Below, piece after piece: positions 26,521-34,580 of a DNA stretch of 55,495 bases (position 1 is the stretch's first letter; the number at the start of each line of letters is the position of its first letter). Position numbers and translations under genes: made by a program. The notes under the pieces are model-generated. The model saw only the letters and a list, made by a program, of their open reading frames with translations. It ran no database searches and had not been told where the DNA came from. Source of the stretch: Verrucomicrobiota bacterium (GTDB lineage Bacteria; Verrucomicrobiota; Verrucomicrobiia; Limisphaerales; JADJPG01); the NCBI GenBank assembly GCA_016713365.1, contig JADJPG010000039.1, forward strand, positions 1 to 55,495, read 5' to 3'.

Positions 26521-27624
26521 TCATCCCGCCTGAAGCACCTTCAACATCGCACGGTCCAGCTTGTGGCCGCGAAACTCTTCGTAAGCGACGTCGGTTCGCC
26601 CGCTGTCGAGGACGCCGAAGCTGCCGCGCAAATTCCACAACGCCCAACCCCAGCCGGCCTCCCTCCACAGCCCAAGCTGGTCACGCATCCAGGCGAGCGT
26701 GACGGCGTGCGGCGTCCGATTGTGCGTGCCCCATTCGCCGACATGCACGCCCACGCCGCGTTTCTCCAATGCCTGCCACGGCACGATGCGTTCCCGCCGG
26801 AGGCGGTCCTTGTTCCACTCCGGCTTGTCGCTTTCCTTCAACGGCCACGTCGGCTCGGCCCATTTATCAGAGCCGTTCACCCAGTTCGCCTTGTGATGGC
26901 TCACGCGCATCGGATCGTAACCGCGCGTGCTCTGGCCGATGCCCAGGCCGACGAGTCCCTCGACCGGATCGCGTCCCCAGCGCAGGCCATCAGCGATGAT
27001 GAGCCGCTGCGTATCTTCCGCGCGAATGGCAGCGACGAGATGTTTCACGACGCGCACGTAGGTTTCGGCGGGAATGTCCGGCGGCTCGTTCAGAAGGTCG
27101 AAGCTGACCTCGCGATTGGGCAGACCTTTGTAGCGTCGCGCGAACATCGCCCAATGCGCCGCGCACGCATCGAGCGCCGCCTCATCCTTCCAGAGATCGA
27201 GCGGCTCCTTCGGCGGATTGACGCAGTAACCCGGCGCACGATGCAGGTTGAGGTTGATGTGGACCCCGTGCTTCTTCCCCAGTTCGACGGCCTGATCGAT
27301 GTGTTTGAGCTCCGTCTCGTCCCTCTTCAGCCAGCGCGCAGGGTCCGGCTCAGACCAGCAGTGATACGACATGGGCAGTCGCGCGAAGTCGAAGCCCCAC
27401 TCCTGCATGATCCGAAAATCCGATTCACGATACGCCGGGTTTCCCCCGTGGCGGCGGGTGAACTTCTCCAGCAAGTTAAAGCCGCGCCAGCGAAGGAGCT
27501 TCGTGGCGGACGGTTCAGTCGTGACGGTGGCCGAGGCACGCGAAAGCACCAGCGGGACGGCGCTGGCTGAACATGTCGCAGCGGCGGTGGTCTTGAGGAA
27601 ATGACGGCGTGAGATCGTGTTCAT
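26521..27624 (-). CDS. Glycoside hydrolase family 5 (cellulase-like), Tat leader
   Basis: A 367-residue protein. ATG 27624 is selected because it opens with a twin-arginine leader (MNTISRRHFLKTTAAA) followed by a cysteine at a lipobox-like position (TCSAS) and overlaps the previous stop (ATGA). The (beta/alpha)8 enzyme shows the GH5 acid/base motif FDLLNEPPDIP and nucleophile motif VGEWGTHN, with the early RLPMSYHCW strand. The family includes endoglucanases and mannanases; substrate unknown. It is the last gene of the minus-strand operon starting at pdxH, all of whose later members look exported, so a role in breakdown of one particular glycan is likely (inference). Confidence 0.88.
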   Translation of the reverse strand: MNTISRRHFLKTTAAATCSASAVPLVLSRASATVTTEPSATKLLRWRGFNLLEKFTRRHGGNPAYRESDFRIMQEWGFDFARLPMSYHCWSEPDPARWLKRDETELKHIDQAVELGKKHGVHINLNLHRAPGYCVNPPKEPLDLWKDEAALDACAAHWAMFARRYKGLPNREVSFDLLNEPPDIPAETYVRVVKHLVAAIRAEDTQRLIIADGLRWGRDPVEGLVGLGIGQSTRGYDPMRVSHHKANWVNGSDKWAEPTWPLKESDKPEWNKDRLRRERIVPWQALEKRGVGVHVGEWGTHNRTPHAVTLAWMRDQLGLWREAGWGWALWNLRGSFGVLDSGRTDVAYEEFRGHKLDRAMLKVLQAG

Positions 27625-28550
27625 CGGGCTTGATCGTAGGCTTGATAGGCTTGCTTTAATCTCTCCACCGAAGCTGCGCCGCGATGAATCCACACGCGAT
27701 AGCGGCAGCGGATGGTTTCGCCTGGCTGGAAGGTCTTCGGTTTCACGCCGGGCCAGCCGAGGCAGAGGACGCCGTAATGCCGGGTGAGCCATTCCGGCGG
27801 ATAATCGGGATGGTCCGGCGCGACGAAGATCGCGGCCCCGCTGGCCTGCTCGCGCCCGGCGAAACGCGCGGAGAGATCAGCCCACGGCAGTCGCGTGATG
27901 GTGAGATCCTTTTCACCCTGGCCCAGGGGCGTGGTGATCACGGTGTTGGTGCGCGGCGCGAAACGGAGGGTCAATCCGCCGTAGCTCTTGCCCTCGGCGC
28001 CTTCGAGCGTGAGCGGTTCGGCGATCGGGGTCCAGGTCAGTTCGACATCCAAAGCGCGGTCGTCCCGGATCGATGGCGTGGTGCGAATCCACACTTGTTC
28101 CCGCACCACTTTGCGTTCGCCCACATACCAGCCGTTCTCAACACCGAGCGTCGCGCCGTTGGCCCCGGCCTCTCGTGACAACCAGCGCTCGAAGCGGTGC
28201 TCAATGCCATTGAGCATCCAGAGATCGTAGTGCTGGTCGCCGATGCGGACGTGCGGCCACGACCAGAACAGGCCGCGATGATGGTAATGATCTTTCGGGA
28301 AGTCATCCGTGAGCACTTCGCCATCGGGTCCGTAGAGCGGATGGATGTAGCTGCTGCGAGCGCGGTCGGCGGGCACGCCAGCGGGCGGCTTAATGACTCC
28401 GTGGTTGTAAACGAACACCGGCCGGTCGCCCTCAAACAGGGCGAGCGACTTGTCGGTCGTGTTGGTGAACCGGAAGGAGTCGGCGGCGTTCAGGCGCGCG
28501 GCGGGGAGAATGGCGGCGACGAACAACAGGTTGAGGAATTTGAATGTCAT
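27621..28550 (-). CDS. DUF6807 (PmoA-like) exported protein
   Basis: A 309-residue protein with a signal peptide (MTFKFLNLLFVAAILPAARL). ATG 28550 overlaps the previous stop and has AGGA three bases upstream. The fold family, often annotated as methane oxygenase PmoA-like or DUF6807, is recognised by YIHPLYGPDGEVLTDDFP, DHYHHRGLFWSWPHV, the later YGGLTLRF and CRYRVWIHRG. The conserved histidine-rich DHYHHRG could be an active or sugar-binding site. No relation to methane oxidation is implied. It sits in a carbohydrate operon between an enolase-superfamily protein and a GH5 hydrolase, and shares an ATGA overlap with each. Confidence 0.85.
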   Translation of the reverse strand: MTFKFLNLLFVAAILPAARLNAADSFRFTNTTDKSLALFEGDRPVFVYNHGVIKPPAGVPADRARSSYIHPLYGPDGEVLTDDFPKDHYHHRGLFWSWPHVRIGDQHYDLWMLNGIEHRFERWLSREAGANGATLGVENGWYVGERKVVREQVWIRTTPSIRDDRALDVELTWTPIAEPLTLEGAEGKSYGGLTLRFAPRTNTVITTPLGQGEKDLTITRLPWADLSARFAGREQASGAAIFVAPDHPDYPPEWLTRHYGVLCLGWPGVKPKTFQPGETIRCRYRVWIHRGAASVERLKQAYQAYDQAR

Positions 28551-29773
28551 ATATCCTTCACCAGCATCTCCCGCAACTTCGCCTCGTCCACCTCGACACC
28601 GAGGCCGTGACCCGTTGGCACCGCGAGTTCGCCGTCCTTCACCTCGAACGGGTGCTTGAGAATGCTGCCGCTGAGAAACTGCGGGCCGTTCAGCGCCGCG
28701 GGATATTTCAGATCGTAGGCGGCGTAGAGCGCAAGCGAGGCGGCCAGTGAAATGTCCGGGTCGGTCAGGCCGCTGCCGAGAAACATCAGGCCGGCGCGCT
28801 GGACGATTTCGATCTGGCGGCGCGCTTCGGTGATGCCACTGCAACGGGCAGGCTTCATGGCCACGCCGTCGAGCAGTTCAAGCTTGATGAACTCTTCCAG
28901 CTCGACCGAGGACACGATTCCTTCGTCCATGATGATGGGCAGCGCACCCTGCTTCTTGAGGCGGCGATAGCCAGTGAGGCGGTTGGCCGGAAGCGGTTGT
29001 TCGAGCACGGGCACGCCAAGGTCTGCAAGCTTCGGCGCGACTGCGAGCGCGGTGGCCTCGTCGAAACCGCCGTTGGCGTCGGCCCAGAGAAAGCCGTCCG
29101 GTAAGAGGCGTTTCACCAGGCGGCAGAGTTCGAGATCGAACTTCGGATCGGGCGCGACCTTGACGTTGAAATGCCGGTAACCACGCGCCCGTCCCTGCGC
29201 GATGAGGGGTTCGACCTCGTCGAGCGTGCGAGGGTTGAGCGTCCAACTCAACGTGAGACGGTCTCGGCCTTTGCGGTTCCAGCGTTGCGCAGCGGATTGC
29301 TTGAGCAACTTGCCGGTGAGATCGAATAGCGCGAGGTCCACGCCCGCTTTGCACATCGGCTGGCCGGTGGAGAACGACGGCGCGATGGCGCGGTTCATCG
29401 CCGCGTGGATGCCTTCAATGTCGAACGGATCGAGACCGATCAGTTCCGGCGCGAGATGGCGCGTGAGCGTGGAGTGAACCGTCTCCAGCGTCTCGTAACT
29501 CCACTTTGGAATCGGCACGCTCTGGCCCCAGCCGACCGCTCCGTTGCCCGCCGTAATCTTCACGACCACGGCTGGCCGGCCCGCAGGACTTCCGGGTGGG
29601 CCTTCAAAGAATTTGAACCGGCCCGCCATGGGGTAGCGAATGGGAAAGCTTTCGACTCTGGCTATCTTGGCTTTCATTGGTGCAGCAGCCCGCGCGGGCC
29701 AGGGCAAGGCGAGCGCGGCGGCAGACAGGCCGAGCGCGCCGAAGAAATCACGGCGTGTGGAGCGGTGGTTCAT
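28547..29773 (-). CDS. Mandelate racemase/muconate lactonizing-type enolase superfamily protein with Tat leader
   Basis: A 408-residue protein beginning MNHRSTRRDFFGALGLS, a twin-arginine signal, which is unusual because most enolase superfamily enzymes are cytosolic. Barrel residues: NVKVAPDP (catalytic Lys; the first position of KxK is Asn), metal ligands in WADANGGFD, LEQPL and MDEGIV, and the C-terminal lysine in VAMKPARCSG. This pattern fits the muconate lactonizing group (dipeptide epimerase, o-succinylbenzoate synthase-like). The substrate is unknown; the operon suggests a sugar acid or a glycan-derived compound. It starts 10 bp after the Gfo gene and its stop overlaps the DUF6807 start. 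Confidence 0.86.
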   Translation of the reverse strand: MNHRSTRRDFFGALGLSAAALALPWPARAAAPMKAKIARVESFPIRYPMAGRFKFFEGPPGSPAGRPAVVVKITAGNGAVGWGQSVPIPKWSYETLETVHSTLTRHLAPELIGLDPFDIEGIHAAMNRAIAPSFSTGQPMCKAGVDLALFDLTGKLLKQSAAQRWNRKGRDRLTLSWTLNPRTLDEVEPLIAQGRARGYRHFNVKVAPDPKFDLELCRLVKRLLPDGFLWADANGGFDEATALAVAPKLADLGVPVLEQPLPANRLTGYRRLKKQGALPIIMDEGIVSSVELEEFIKLELLDGVAMKPARCSGITEARRQIEIVQRAGLMFLGSGLTDPDISLAASLALYAAYDLKYPAALNGPQFLSGSILKHPFEVKDGELAVPTGHGLGVEVDEAKLREMLVKDI

Positions 29774-29783
29774 TCGTTTCCAA

Positions 29784-31208
29784 TCAGGCACGGGTACTCC
29801 GCAGGGTTTTGAAATTCTTGAACCCCGCCTTCCTCGCCACGTTGAACGCGCCATACGGCTCGCGCTCGGGTCGATGAAGCATCCGGTTCGCCTCGTCGTC
29901 GTTGAACTGTTCCTTCTCTGGATCCCACTTGAGCGGCCGGCCCAGCTTCATGCCGATCCATGAGACGAGACAGGCCGTGTTGGAGCGATGACCCGTCTCT
30001 GCGTTGGTCGTGGCTTCCTTCCGCGCCTGGATGGCTTCGAGCCAGTCGAGGTGATGATCCCAGTTGGGGCTGCGATGGAGTTTCGACTTTAGCTCCGCAT
30101 CGGGAACCGCCAGCAACTTCGGATCGCTCGCGTGGAGACTCTTCGCTGAATCCGCCGCGCCCCGTGTGACCCAGATCCAGCCATCCTCGCCCTCGAAGCG
30201 CACGCCGTTCGGTAGCTCATCGCTGATGGTTGCGATCACGCCATTCGCGTAGGTCAGCCTCGCCGAATACTTGCCATGCACGTCCCAGAAGCTGTCCCGT
30301 CCCGGCCACTGGGCTTTGGCGTCCACCGCCACCGGCCCGGAGTATTCCGCGCCCATGCCCCAGTGCGAGATGTCCACATGGTGTGACCCCCAGCCGGTGA
30401 TCATGCCGCAAGTGTAGGTGTTCAAACGCAGCCAGCCGGGGCGGCCAAAAATCCTCTTCGGATCGTCCGTCTGCGGATGCACGCGATCCTCGGTGTAAGG
30501 GACGTGCGGTGTGCAACCGAGCCAGGCGTCGTAATTCAAACTGGCAGGCACAGGCATCGCCATCGCATTACCACCGGGCGGATCAATCGGCAGGCCGATC
30601 TGGATGGACTTGAGCTTGCCGATGACGCCGTTGCGAACGAGTTCGCAGGCGCGATGGAACTGCGCCGTGGAACGCTGCTGCGAGCCGATCTGCAACGCGC
30701 GTTTCTGCGCACGCACCACGTCGCTCACCAACCGGCCTTCCGCGATGGTCATGCTGAGCGGCTTCTGCACGTAGATGTCTTTGCCCGCCAGCGCAGCCTC
30801 CACCACGGGCTGCGCGTGCCAGTGGTCCGGCGTGCTGATCATCACCGCATCGATGTCCGGGCGGGCGATGATCTCGCGGTAATCACCATAGGTTTTCACG
30901 GCTACAGTTTGCGAAAGAGATTTTTCGTACGATTGCTCAATCTTCCGGCGGCCCAACTCCGCGCGCATGGAATCAAAGTCCGCCACCGCCACGATGCGTG
31001 CGCGCTGCGGGTGCTTCAGCACACCCGGCATGTCCATGTCATTCGCGATCCTTCCGCAACCAATCTGTGCGATCTGAATCAACTTGCCCGGCGCTCCGGC
31101 CCCGAGCACACGCGCGGGGATGATGGTCGGGAAACCCATCACGGCGGCAGAGGCTCCGGCGAGTTTGAGGAACTGACGGCGACTGAAGTTCGAGCGGTTT
31201 GATTTCAT
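29784..31208 (-). CDS. Tat-exported Gfo/Idh/MocA family oxidoreductase
   Basis: A 474-residue protein from ATG 31208 (which overlaps the ThuA stop). The leader is twin-arginine (NFSRRQFLKLAGASAAVMGFP). The Rossmann motif is IQIAQIGCGRIANDMDMPG. The catalytic motif is DIYVQKPLSMTIAEGR, with Gln for Glu but the lysine kept. The C-terminal domain has LNYDAWLGCTPHVPYTEDR and GMITGWGSHHVDISHWGMG, where HH and H could bind metal or substrate. This is the long PVC branch of the family. It sits between a ThuA-like protein and an enolase-superfamily protein; ThuA/Gfo pairs are common in sugar-degrading loci. Confidence 0.9.
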   Translation of the reverse strand: MKSNRSNFSRRQFLKLAGASAAVMGFPTIIPARVLGAGAPGKLIQIAQIGCGRIANDMDMPGVLKHPQRARIVAVADFDSMRAELGRRKIEQSYEKSLSQTVAVKTYGDYREIIARPDIDAVMISTPDHWHAQPVVEAALAGKDIYVQKPLSMTIAEGRLVSDVVRAQKRALQIGSQQRSTAQFHRACELVRNGVIGKLKSIQIGLPIDPPGGNAMAMPVPASLNYDAWLGCTPHVPYTEDRVHPQTDDPKRIFGRPGWLRLNTYTCGMITGWGSHHVDISHWGMGAEYSGPVAVDAKAQWPGRDSFWDVHGKYSARLTYANGVIATISDELPNGVRFEGEDGWIWVTRGAADSAKSLHASDPKLLAVPDAELKSKLHRSPNWDHHLDWLEAIQARKEATTNAETGHRSNTACLVSWIGMKLGRPLKWDPEKEQFNDDEANRMLHRPEREPYGAFNVARKAGFKNFKTLRSTRA

Positions 31209-31996
31209 GGCCGGTTTAGGTTCGTGGTTGTTGTGTTCGTGTCTCCCATCACCCAGCGGATGCCGCCGAGGAGATGGCGACGGAAGGCTGGGTCTGAGTA
31301 GTATGCGATCTTGTGTCCGAGCGACGTGTAGAAGACCCGCCCGCCATCGAACTCGTGGCACCAGGCCAGCGGGAAAACTCCGTGCGACTTCTCTCCTGGT
31401 GCCGTCGTGAGCTTCGCGTCCTTCAATGTCGTCGTGTCCGCCGCCAGCAGCACCCGGATGCCCGGATTCAGGTTCGTGAAGAAGTAACATTCGTCCTCCC
31501 ATTTCCAGGTGGCCGCGAGATGCGCCGTGGCCGGATGCTTTGAATCGACGACGTTGGCCGTGAACTTTTGCAGCGGCGAATGACGGAGGAACTTCGCCCC
31601 TTGAAGCTTTTGGAAATAATCCCACTGCCGTTCCGATCCGGTGGAAGAATGGATGCCGACGAAGCCTCCGCCGGCACGAATGAACCGCCGGCACGCGGCA
31701 CGTTGCTCATCATTGTCAAATGCCTCGTTGTTCGAGTTGGCGAACACCAGCGCGCGATATTGCTTCAGGTTTCCATCCGTGAACACCGCCGCGTTGGTCG
31801 AAACCTCCACGCCGAATCCGTTTTGAGTTCCCAGTTCCCGGATCGCCGCCGCGCTGGTTGCCAGATTGTCATGCACGAATCCCTTGCCGTTCCTCTGGTA
31901 AACCAGAAGGCGCGGTTCCGCGCCTGAGAGCCGGCCGGGAATCAGCAAATGGACGGCCGCGAAGACGAGGCAGAGGACGCGCAGGTTTGTTTTCAT
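31205..31996 (-). CDS. ThuA-like domain exported protein
   Basis: A 263-residue protein, signal peptide MKTNLRVLCLVFAAVHLLI...LSGA. The ThuA domain is a class I glutamine amidotransferase-like fold: LLVYQRNGKGFVHDN, YRALVFANSN, GGGFVGIHSSTGSERQW, WCHEFDGGRVFYTSLGH. ThuA proteins act in disaccharide keto-sugar metabolism with Gfo/Idh/MocA partners, and one lies directly downstream with an ATGA overlap. The start at 31996 is 1 base after the pdxH stop, so the two genes are probably translated from one message. A second, separate ThuA-like gene is at 45400. Confidence 0.87.
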   Translation of the reverse strand: MKTNLRVLCLVFAAVHLLIPGRLSGAEPRLLVYQRNGKGFVHDNLATSAAAIRELGTQNGFGVEVSTNAAVFTDGNLKQYRALVFANSNNEAFDNDEQRAACRRFIRAGGGFVGIHSSTGSERQWDYFQKLQGAKFLRHSPLQKFTANVVDSKHPATAHLAATWKWEDECYFFTNLNPGIRVLLAADTTTLKDAKLTTAPGEKSHGVFPLAWCHEFDGGRVFYTSLGHKIAYYSDPAFRRHLLGGIRWVMGDTNTTTTNLNRP

Positions 31997-31997
31997 A

Positions 31998-32645
31998 TCA
32001 CGGTGCGAGCCTTTCAACTTTCCAACTCCCTTCTTCCTGCCGCGTGTAGAGAAACCGATCGTGGAGCCGGTGGCCGCGTCCCTGCCAGAACTCGATCTCG
32101 CGCGGCACGACACGGAAGCCGCCCCAGAAAGACGGCATGGGCACGCGCCCTTCCTGAAACTTGCGCTTCGCCTCCTCCCATTTCGCTTCGAGCAGCGCCC
32201 GCGCGGACACCACCTGGCTTTGCGGCGAAGCCCACGCGCCGATCTGGCTGCCAAATGGACGGGTCACGAAATACGCTAGCGCCTCGCTCGCCGGCGCGCG
32301 CTCCGCCACGCCACTGATCGCGACCTGTCGATGCAGCGCCAGCCACGGAAAGAGCAGGGACGCGTTTGCGTTCTCCGAGATCTGCCGCGCCTTGCGGCTC
32401 TCCAGATTCGTGTAGAAGACGAAACCGCGTTCATCGAAGCCCTTCAGTAAAACCGTCCGCTGCGTCGGCCGCCCGTCCGCGCCCACCGTCGCCAGGCTCA
32501 TCGCGTTCGGTTCGACGAGATCGGATTCGCACGCCTCACGCACCCACGCCGCAAACTGCTCGAAGGGGTCAATGCGTAGATCCTCCCGACGCATCGGGTC
32601 GCGATCGTAATGCACCCGCAGGTCATGAAGTTTCGTGACTTTCAC
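31998..32645 (-). CDS. pdxH: Pyridoxine/pyridoxamine 5'-phosphate oxidase
   Basis: A 215-residue protein, close to the usual length. It opens with LRVHYDRDPMRREDLRIDPF. FMN and substrate motifs are present: RTVLLKGFDERGFVFYTN, SRKARQISEN, QVAISGVAERAP, GSQIGAWASPQS, and the C-terminal RLHDRFLY. It oxidises pyridoxine or pyridoxamine phosphate to PLP using oxygen, in the cytosol. It is odd as first gene of an operon of exported sugar-processing proteins. An FNR-like box (site E) lies 37 bp before its start; since the enzyme uses O2, repression under anoxia would make sense, but this is inference. The gap to the divergent haem-copper cluster carries two more boxes. Confidence 0.95.
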   Translation of the reverse strand: MKVTKLHDLRVHYDRDPMRREDLRIDPFEQFAAWVREACESDLVEPNAMSLATVGADGRPTQRTVLLKGFDERGFVFYTNLESRKARQISENANASLLFPWLALHRQVAISGVAERAPASEALAYFVTRPFGSQIGAWASPQSQVVSARALLEAKWEEAKRKFQEGRVPMPSFWGGFRVVPREIEFWQGRGHRLHDRFLYTRQEEGSWKVERLAP

Positions 32646-32681
32646 TGTTGTTCAGATTGCCCGACAAGAGGTCAGCGAGAA

Positions 32682-32695
32682 TTGACCAGTGTCAA
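32682..32695. promoter_or_regulatory. FNR/DNR-like palindrome (site E)
   Basis: TTGACCAGTGTCAA, a perfect inverted repeat of TTGAC/GTCAA. It is 37 bp from the pdxH start; CAATCT is the only -10 candidate at the class II distance, so it may act as a repressor site over the pdxH promoter. Confidence 0.6.
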
Positions 32696-32789
32696 AGGTT
32701 GCGATGCTCCGTCCGGTTGAGTTCACCGTCCACCTCTGCGAGATGTCACGCTTCACCGCCCCCTCCAGAATGCTTGGGAAGGGTCGAAC

Positions 32790-32803
32790 TTGATTCAAGT
32801 CAA
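32790..32803. promoter_or_regulatory. FNR/DNR-like palindrome (site F)
   Basis: TTGATTCAAGTCAA, centred 40 bp upstream of site G in the divergent pdxH/haem-copper gap. The 40-bp centre spacing is near four helical turns, so the two sites would lie on about the same face of DNA. Confidence 0.65.
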
Positions 32804-32829
32804 AGCAGTCGGCGGTTGTCCCTGGTTTC

Positions 32830-32871
32830 TTGACGCCGGTCAAAGTCACGCCGTCCCCCCGCCGCTAGTGT
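32830..32871 (+). promoter_or_regulatory. FNR/DNR-like palindrome (site G) and -10 of the haem-copper cluster
   Basis: TTGACGCCGGTCAA at 32830-32843. TAGTGT at 32866-32871 starts 29.5 bp from its centre, giving a predicted start near 32878, 16 bp before ATG 32894. This class II layout also argues against GTG 32870 as start codon. Confidence 0.72.
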
Positions 32872-32893
32872 GCGCTCCAAGAAAGAACTTCAA

Positions 32894-33835
32894 ATGATCG
32901 GCAGCCAAACAAACCGGAAGCCCCTCGCAGCGGATCACTCCAGCGGAGCAACGCTCTCGCCTCTCGCTGAGATGGCACGCGCTGGACAAGACTTGCGGAC
33001 GCTTTCAATGGATTATTCCCTGACGCGTCGTGCGCTGGGGCTGGCCATCGGCAGTTTGTTGCTGGCTGGATGCTTCTCTTTGTTTTTGATTGTCGGGCGA
33101 ATGCCGGTGTTCTCCGAGTGGGTGAGTGATCCGCTCTTCTTCAAGCGCTGCCTCGTGCTGCATGTGGATCTGGCGTTGGTCGTGTGGTTCTTCTCCTTCG
33201 CGGCGGGCTTGTTCGCGTTGATTCCCGGGGATCGTTCCAGCCACACAGCGTTTCGCGTCGGCTTCGGCACGGCGCTGGCCGGAGTGCTCGCGATGATTGT
33301 CGGCACGATGATTCCGGGCACGGCTCCCGTCCTCGCGAACTACGTACCGGTGATCGACAACCCGGTTTACGTCACCGGCGTGGCGCTGTTATTCGCGGGC
33401 CTGCTGCTGTGTTTCATCAATGAACGCCTGTTTGTGCGCGTGATGGAAGTCTCGGACGAGGCTCCGGCCTCGGTCTGGCAACCGTTCCGAGTGACGCCGG
33501 ATGTCGCCATCGCGCTGAAGACGACGGCGCTGGCCTACATGGCGGCGATGGTGACGTTCATCGCATCGTGGGCTTCGACGCCCCATGTGCTGGACGCGAA
33601 GTCGTATTACGAGCTGGTCTTCTGGGGCGGCGGCCATGTGCTGCAGGTGGCGAATGTCTCGGCGATGCTCGCCGTGTGGCTGCTGCTGCTCGGATCGTTG
33701 TTGAAGCGCGCGGTGCTTTCTCCTGGCACGGCGCGCGTGTTGTTCGCGCTGCTGTTGCTGCCGCATCTCGCCGGGCCGCTCTTGACACTGGACGGCACGG
33801 TGACTCCACCTACCGGCTCGGATTCACGCGGTTGA
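32894..33835 (+). CDS. Haem-copper oxidoreductase subunit I-like protein, N-terminal part (frameshifted)
   Basis: About eight transmembrane helices. Haem ligand in helix II: RCLVLHVDLALVVWFF. Helix VI has the CuB histidine in FWGGGHVLQVANVSAM. Helix VII reads LLPHLAGPLLTLDG, where the usual HH pair is PH, so one CuB ligand is missing. Homology stops after LTLDGT at about 33800, and the next frame continues with DSTYRLGFTRLMQFG. One missing G at the GG of 33799-33800 would restore a single gene of about 510 codons (32894-34428). This is either an assembly error or a real mutation. Start ATG 32894 fits the predicted promoter. It is the first gene of the cluster and a paralogue of the subunit at 35136. 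Confidence 0.75.
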   Translation: MIGSQTNRKPLAADHSSGATLSPLAEMARAGQDLRTLSMDYSLTRRALGLAIGSLLLAGCFSLFLIVGRMPVFSEWVSDPLFFKRCLVLHVDLALVVWFFSFAAGLFALIPGDRSSHTAFRVGFGTALAGVLAMIVGTMIPGTAPVLANYVPVIDNPVYVTGVALLFAGLLLCFINERLFVRVMEVSDEAPASVWQPFRVTPDVAIALKTTALAYMAAMVTFIASWASTPHVLDAKSYYELVFWGGGHVLQVANVSAMLAVWLLLLGSLLKRAVLSPGTARVLFALLLLPHLAGPLLTLDGTVTPPTGSDSRG

Positions 33836-34428
33836 TGCAGTTCGGCATCGCGCCGGTGGTGCTGGTGGTAATGGCAATTTGCCTACGCCGGGTGCGTGAT
33901 GCGTGGCGCGCGGGTGCGCTGACCAAGCGTGACTGGTCGGATGTCCGTCTCGCCGGGTTCACTGCCAGCGCCGCGCTGACGATCACGGGATTCCTGCTCG
34001 GTTCGGCGATCCGCAACTCCAACACCATGATCCCGGCTCACTACCACGCCTCCATCGGCGCGGTGACGGTGGCGTTCATGGCGGTCAGTTACTTGTTGCT
34101 GGAACCGATGGGCTTCCGCCTGCCTGCGGATCGACTGACGCGATTCATCCCGTGGCAACTGCACCTGTTCGGCTTCGGGCAGGTGATATTCGCGATTGGC
34201 TTTGCCCTCGGCGGCATGCACGGCCTCGGTCGCAAGGCGTACGCCGCGGAGCAGCACATCCGTTCAACGGGCGAGTTGATCGGCGTGCTGGTGATGGGCG
34301 CGGGCGGACTGGTGGCGGTGGCGGGAGGCTTGTTGTTCCTGCTCTTCATGGTGCGCGCCGCCCGATCGCGATTCTCTTTTTGGAGTTCGACAATGAAACC
34401 GCAACCCCTCGCGAGGACCAATGCATGA
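33802..34428 (+). CDS. Haem-copper oxidoreductase subunit I-like protein, C-terminal part
   Basis: This is the continuation, in another frame, of the protein starting at 32894. Helix X carries the two haem histidines (MIPAHYHASIGAVTVAF) and is followed by further hydrophobic helices (LFGFGQVIFAIGFALGGMHGLGRKAY; LIGVLVMGAGGLVAVAGG). Translated alone it would begin near ATG 33835. Together the halves give about 12 helices, as in haem-copper subunit I proteins, but with an incomplete CuB site. It overlaps the next small gene by ATGA at 34425. Confidence 0.7.
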   Translation, partial: DSTYRLGFTRLMQFGIAPVVLVVMAICLRRVRDAWRAGALTKRDWSDVRLAGFTASAALTITGFLLGSAIRNSNTMIPAHYHASIGAVTVAFMAVSYLLLEPMGFRLPADRLTRFIPWQLHLFGFGQVIFAIGFALGGMHGLGRKAYAAEQHIRSTGELIGVLVMGAGGLVAVAGGLLFLLFMVRAARSRFSFWSSTMKPQPLARTNA

Positions 34429-34568
34429 ATGACGAAGAAAAAAAACATCCGTTGCAGAAGTTGATGGACAACCCCTGGCTGCTGCTGACGCTGGGCATTC
34501 TCATTCCCTTCCTCTCCTACACCATCTGGGGCTGGATCGAACTGCTGATGATCAAGCCGCTGCCCTGA
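34425..34568 (+). CDS. Small single-span membrane protein of the haem-copper cluster
   Basis: A 47-residue protein with a charged N-terminus (MNDEEKKHPLQKLM) and one hydrophobic helix (PWLLLTLGILIPFLSYTIWGW). It starts on an ATGA overlap with the preceding subunit and ends 12 bp before the CuA subunit, so it is probably a genuine small subunit or assembly factor, as many haem-copper enzymes have. No family is recognised. Confidence 0.7.
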   Translation: MNDEEKKHPLQKLMDNPWLLLTLGILIPFLSYTIWGWIELLMIKPLP

Positions 34569-34580
34569 CCCCCGAGATTT

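Noticed and set aside
27621..28550. Methane monooxygenase subunit PmoA
   Set aside because: The family name PmoA-like is an annotation legacy; the protein is soluble with a signal peptide and has no membrane copper site.
32870..32893. GTG at 32870 as start of the first haem-copper gene
   Set aside because: It would lie within the predicted -10 region of site G; ATG 32894 fits the promoter.
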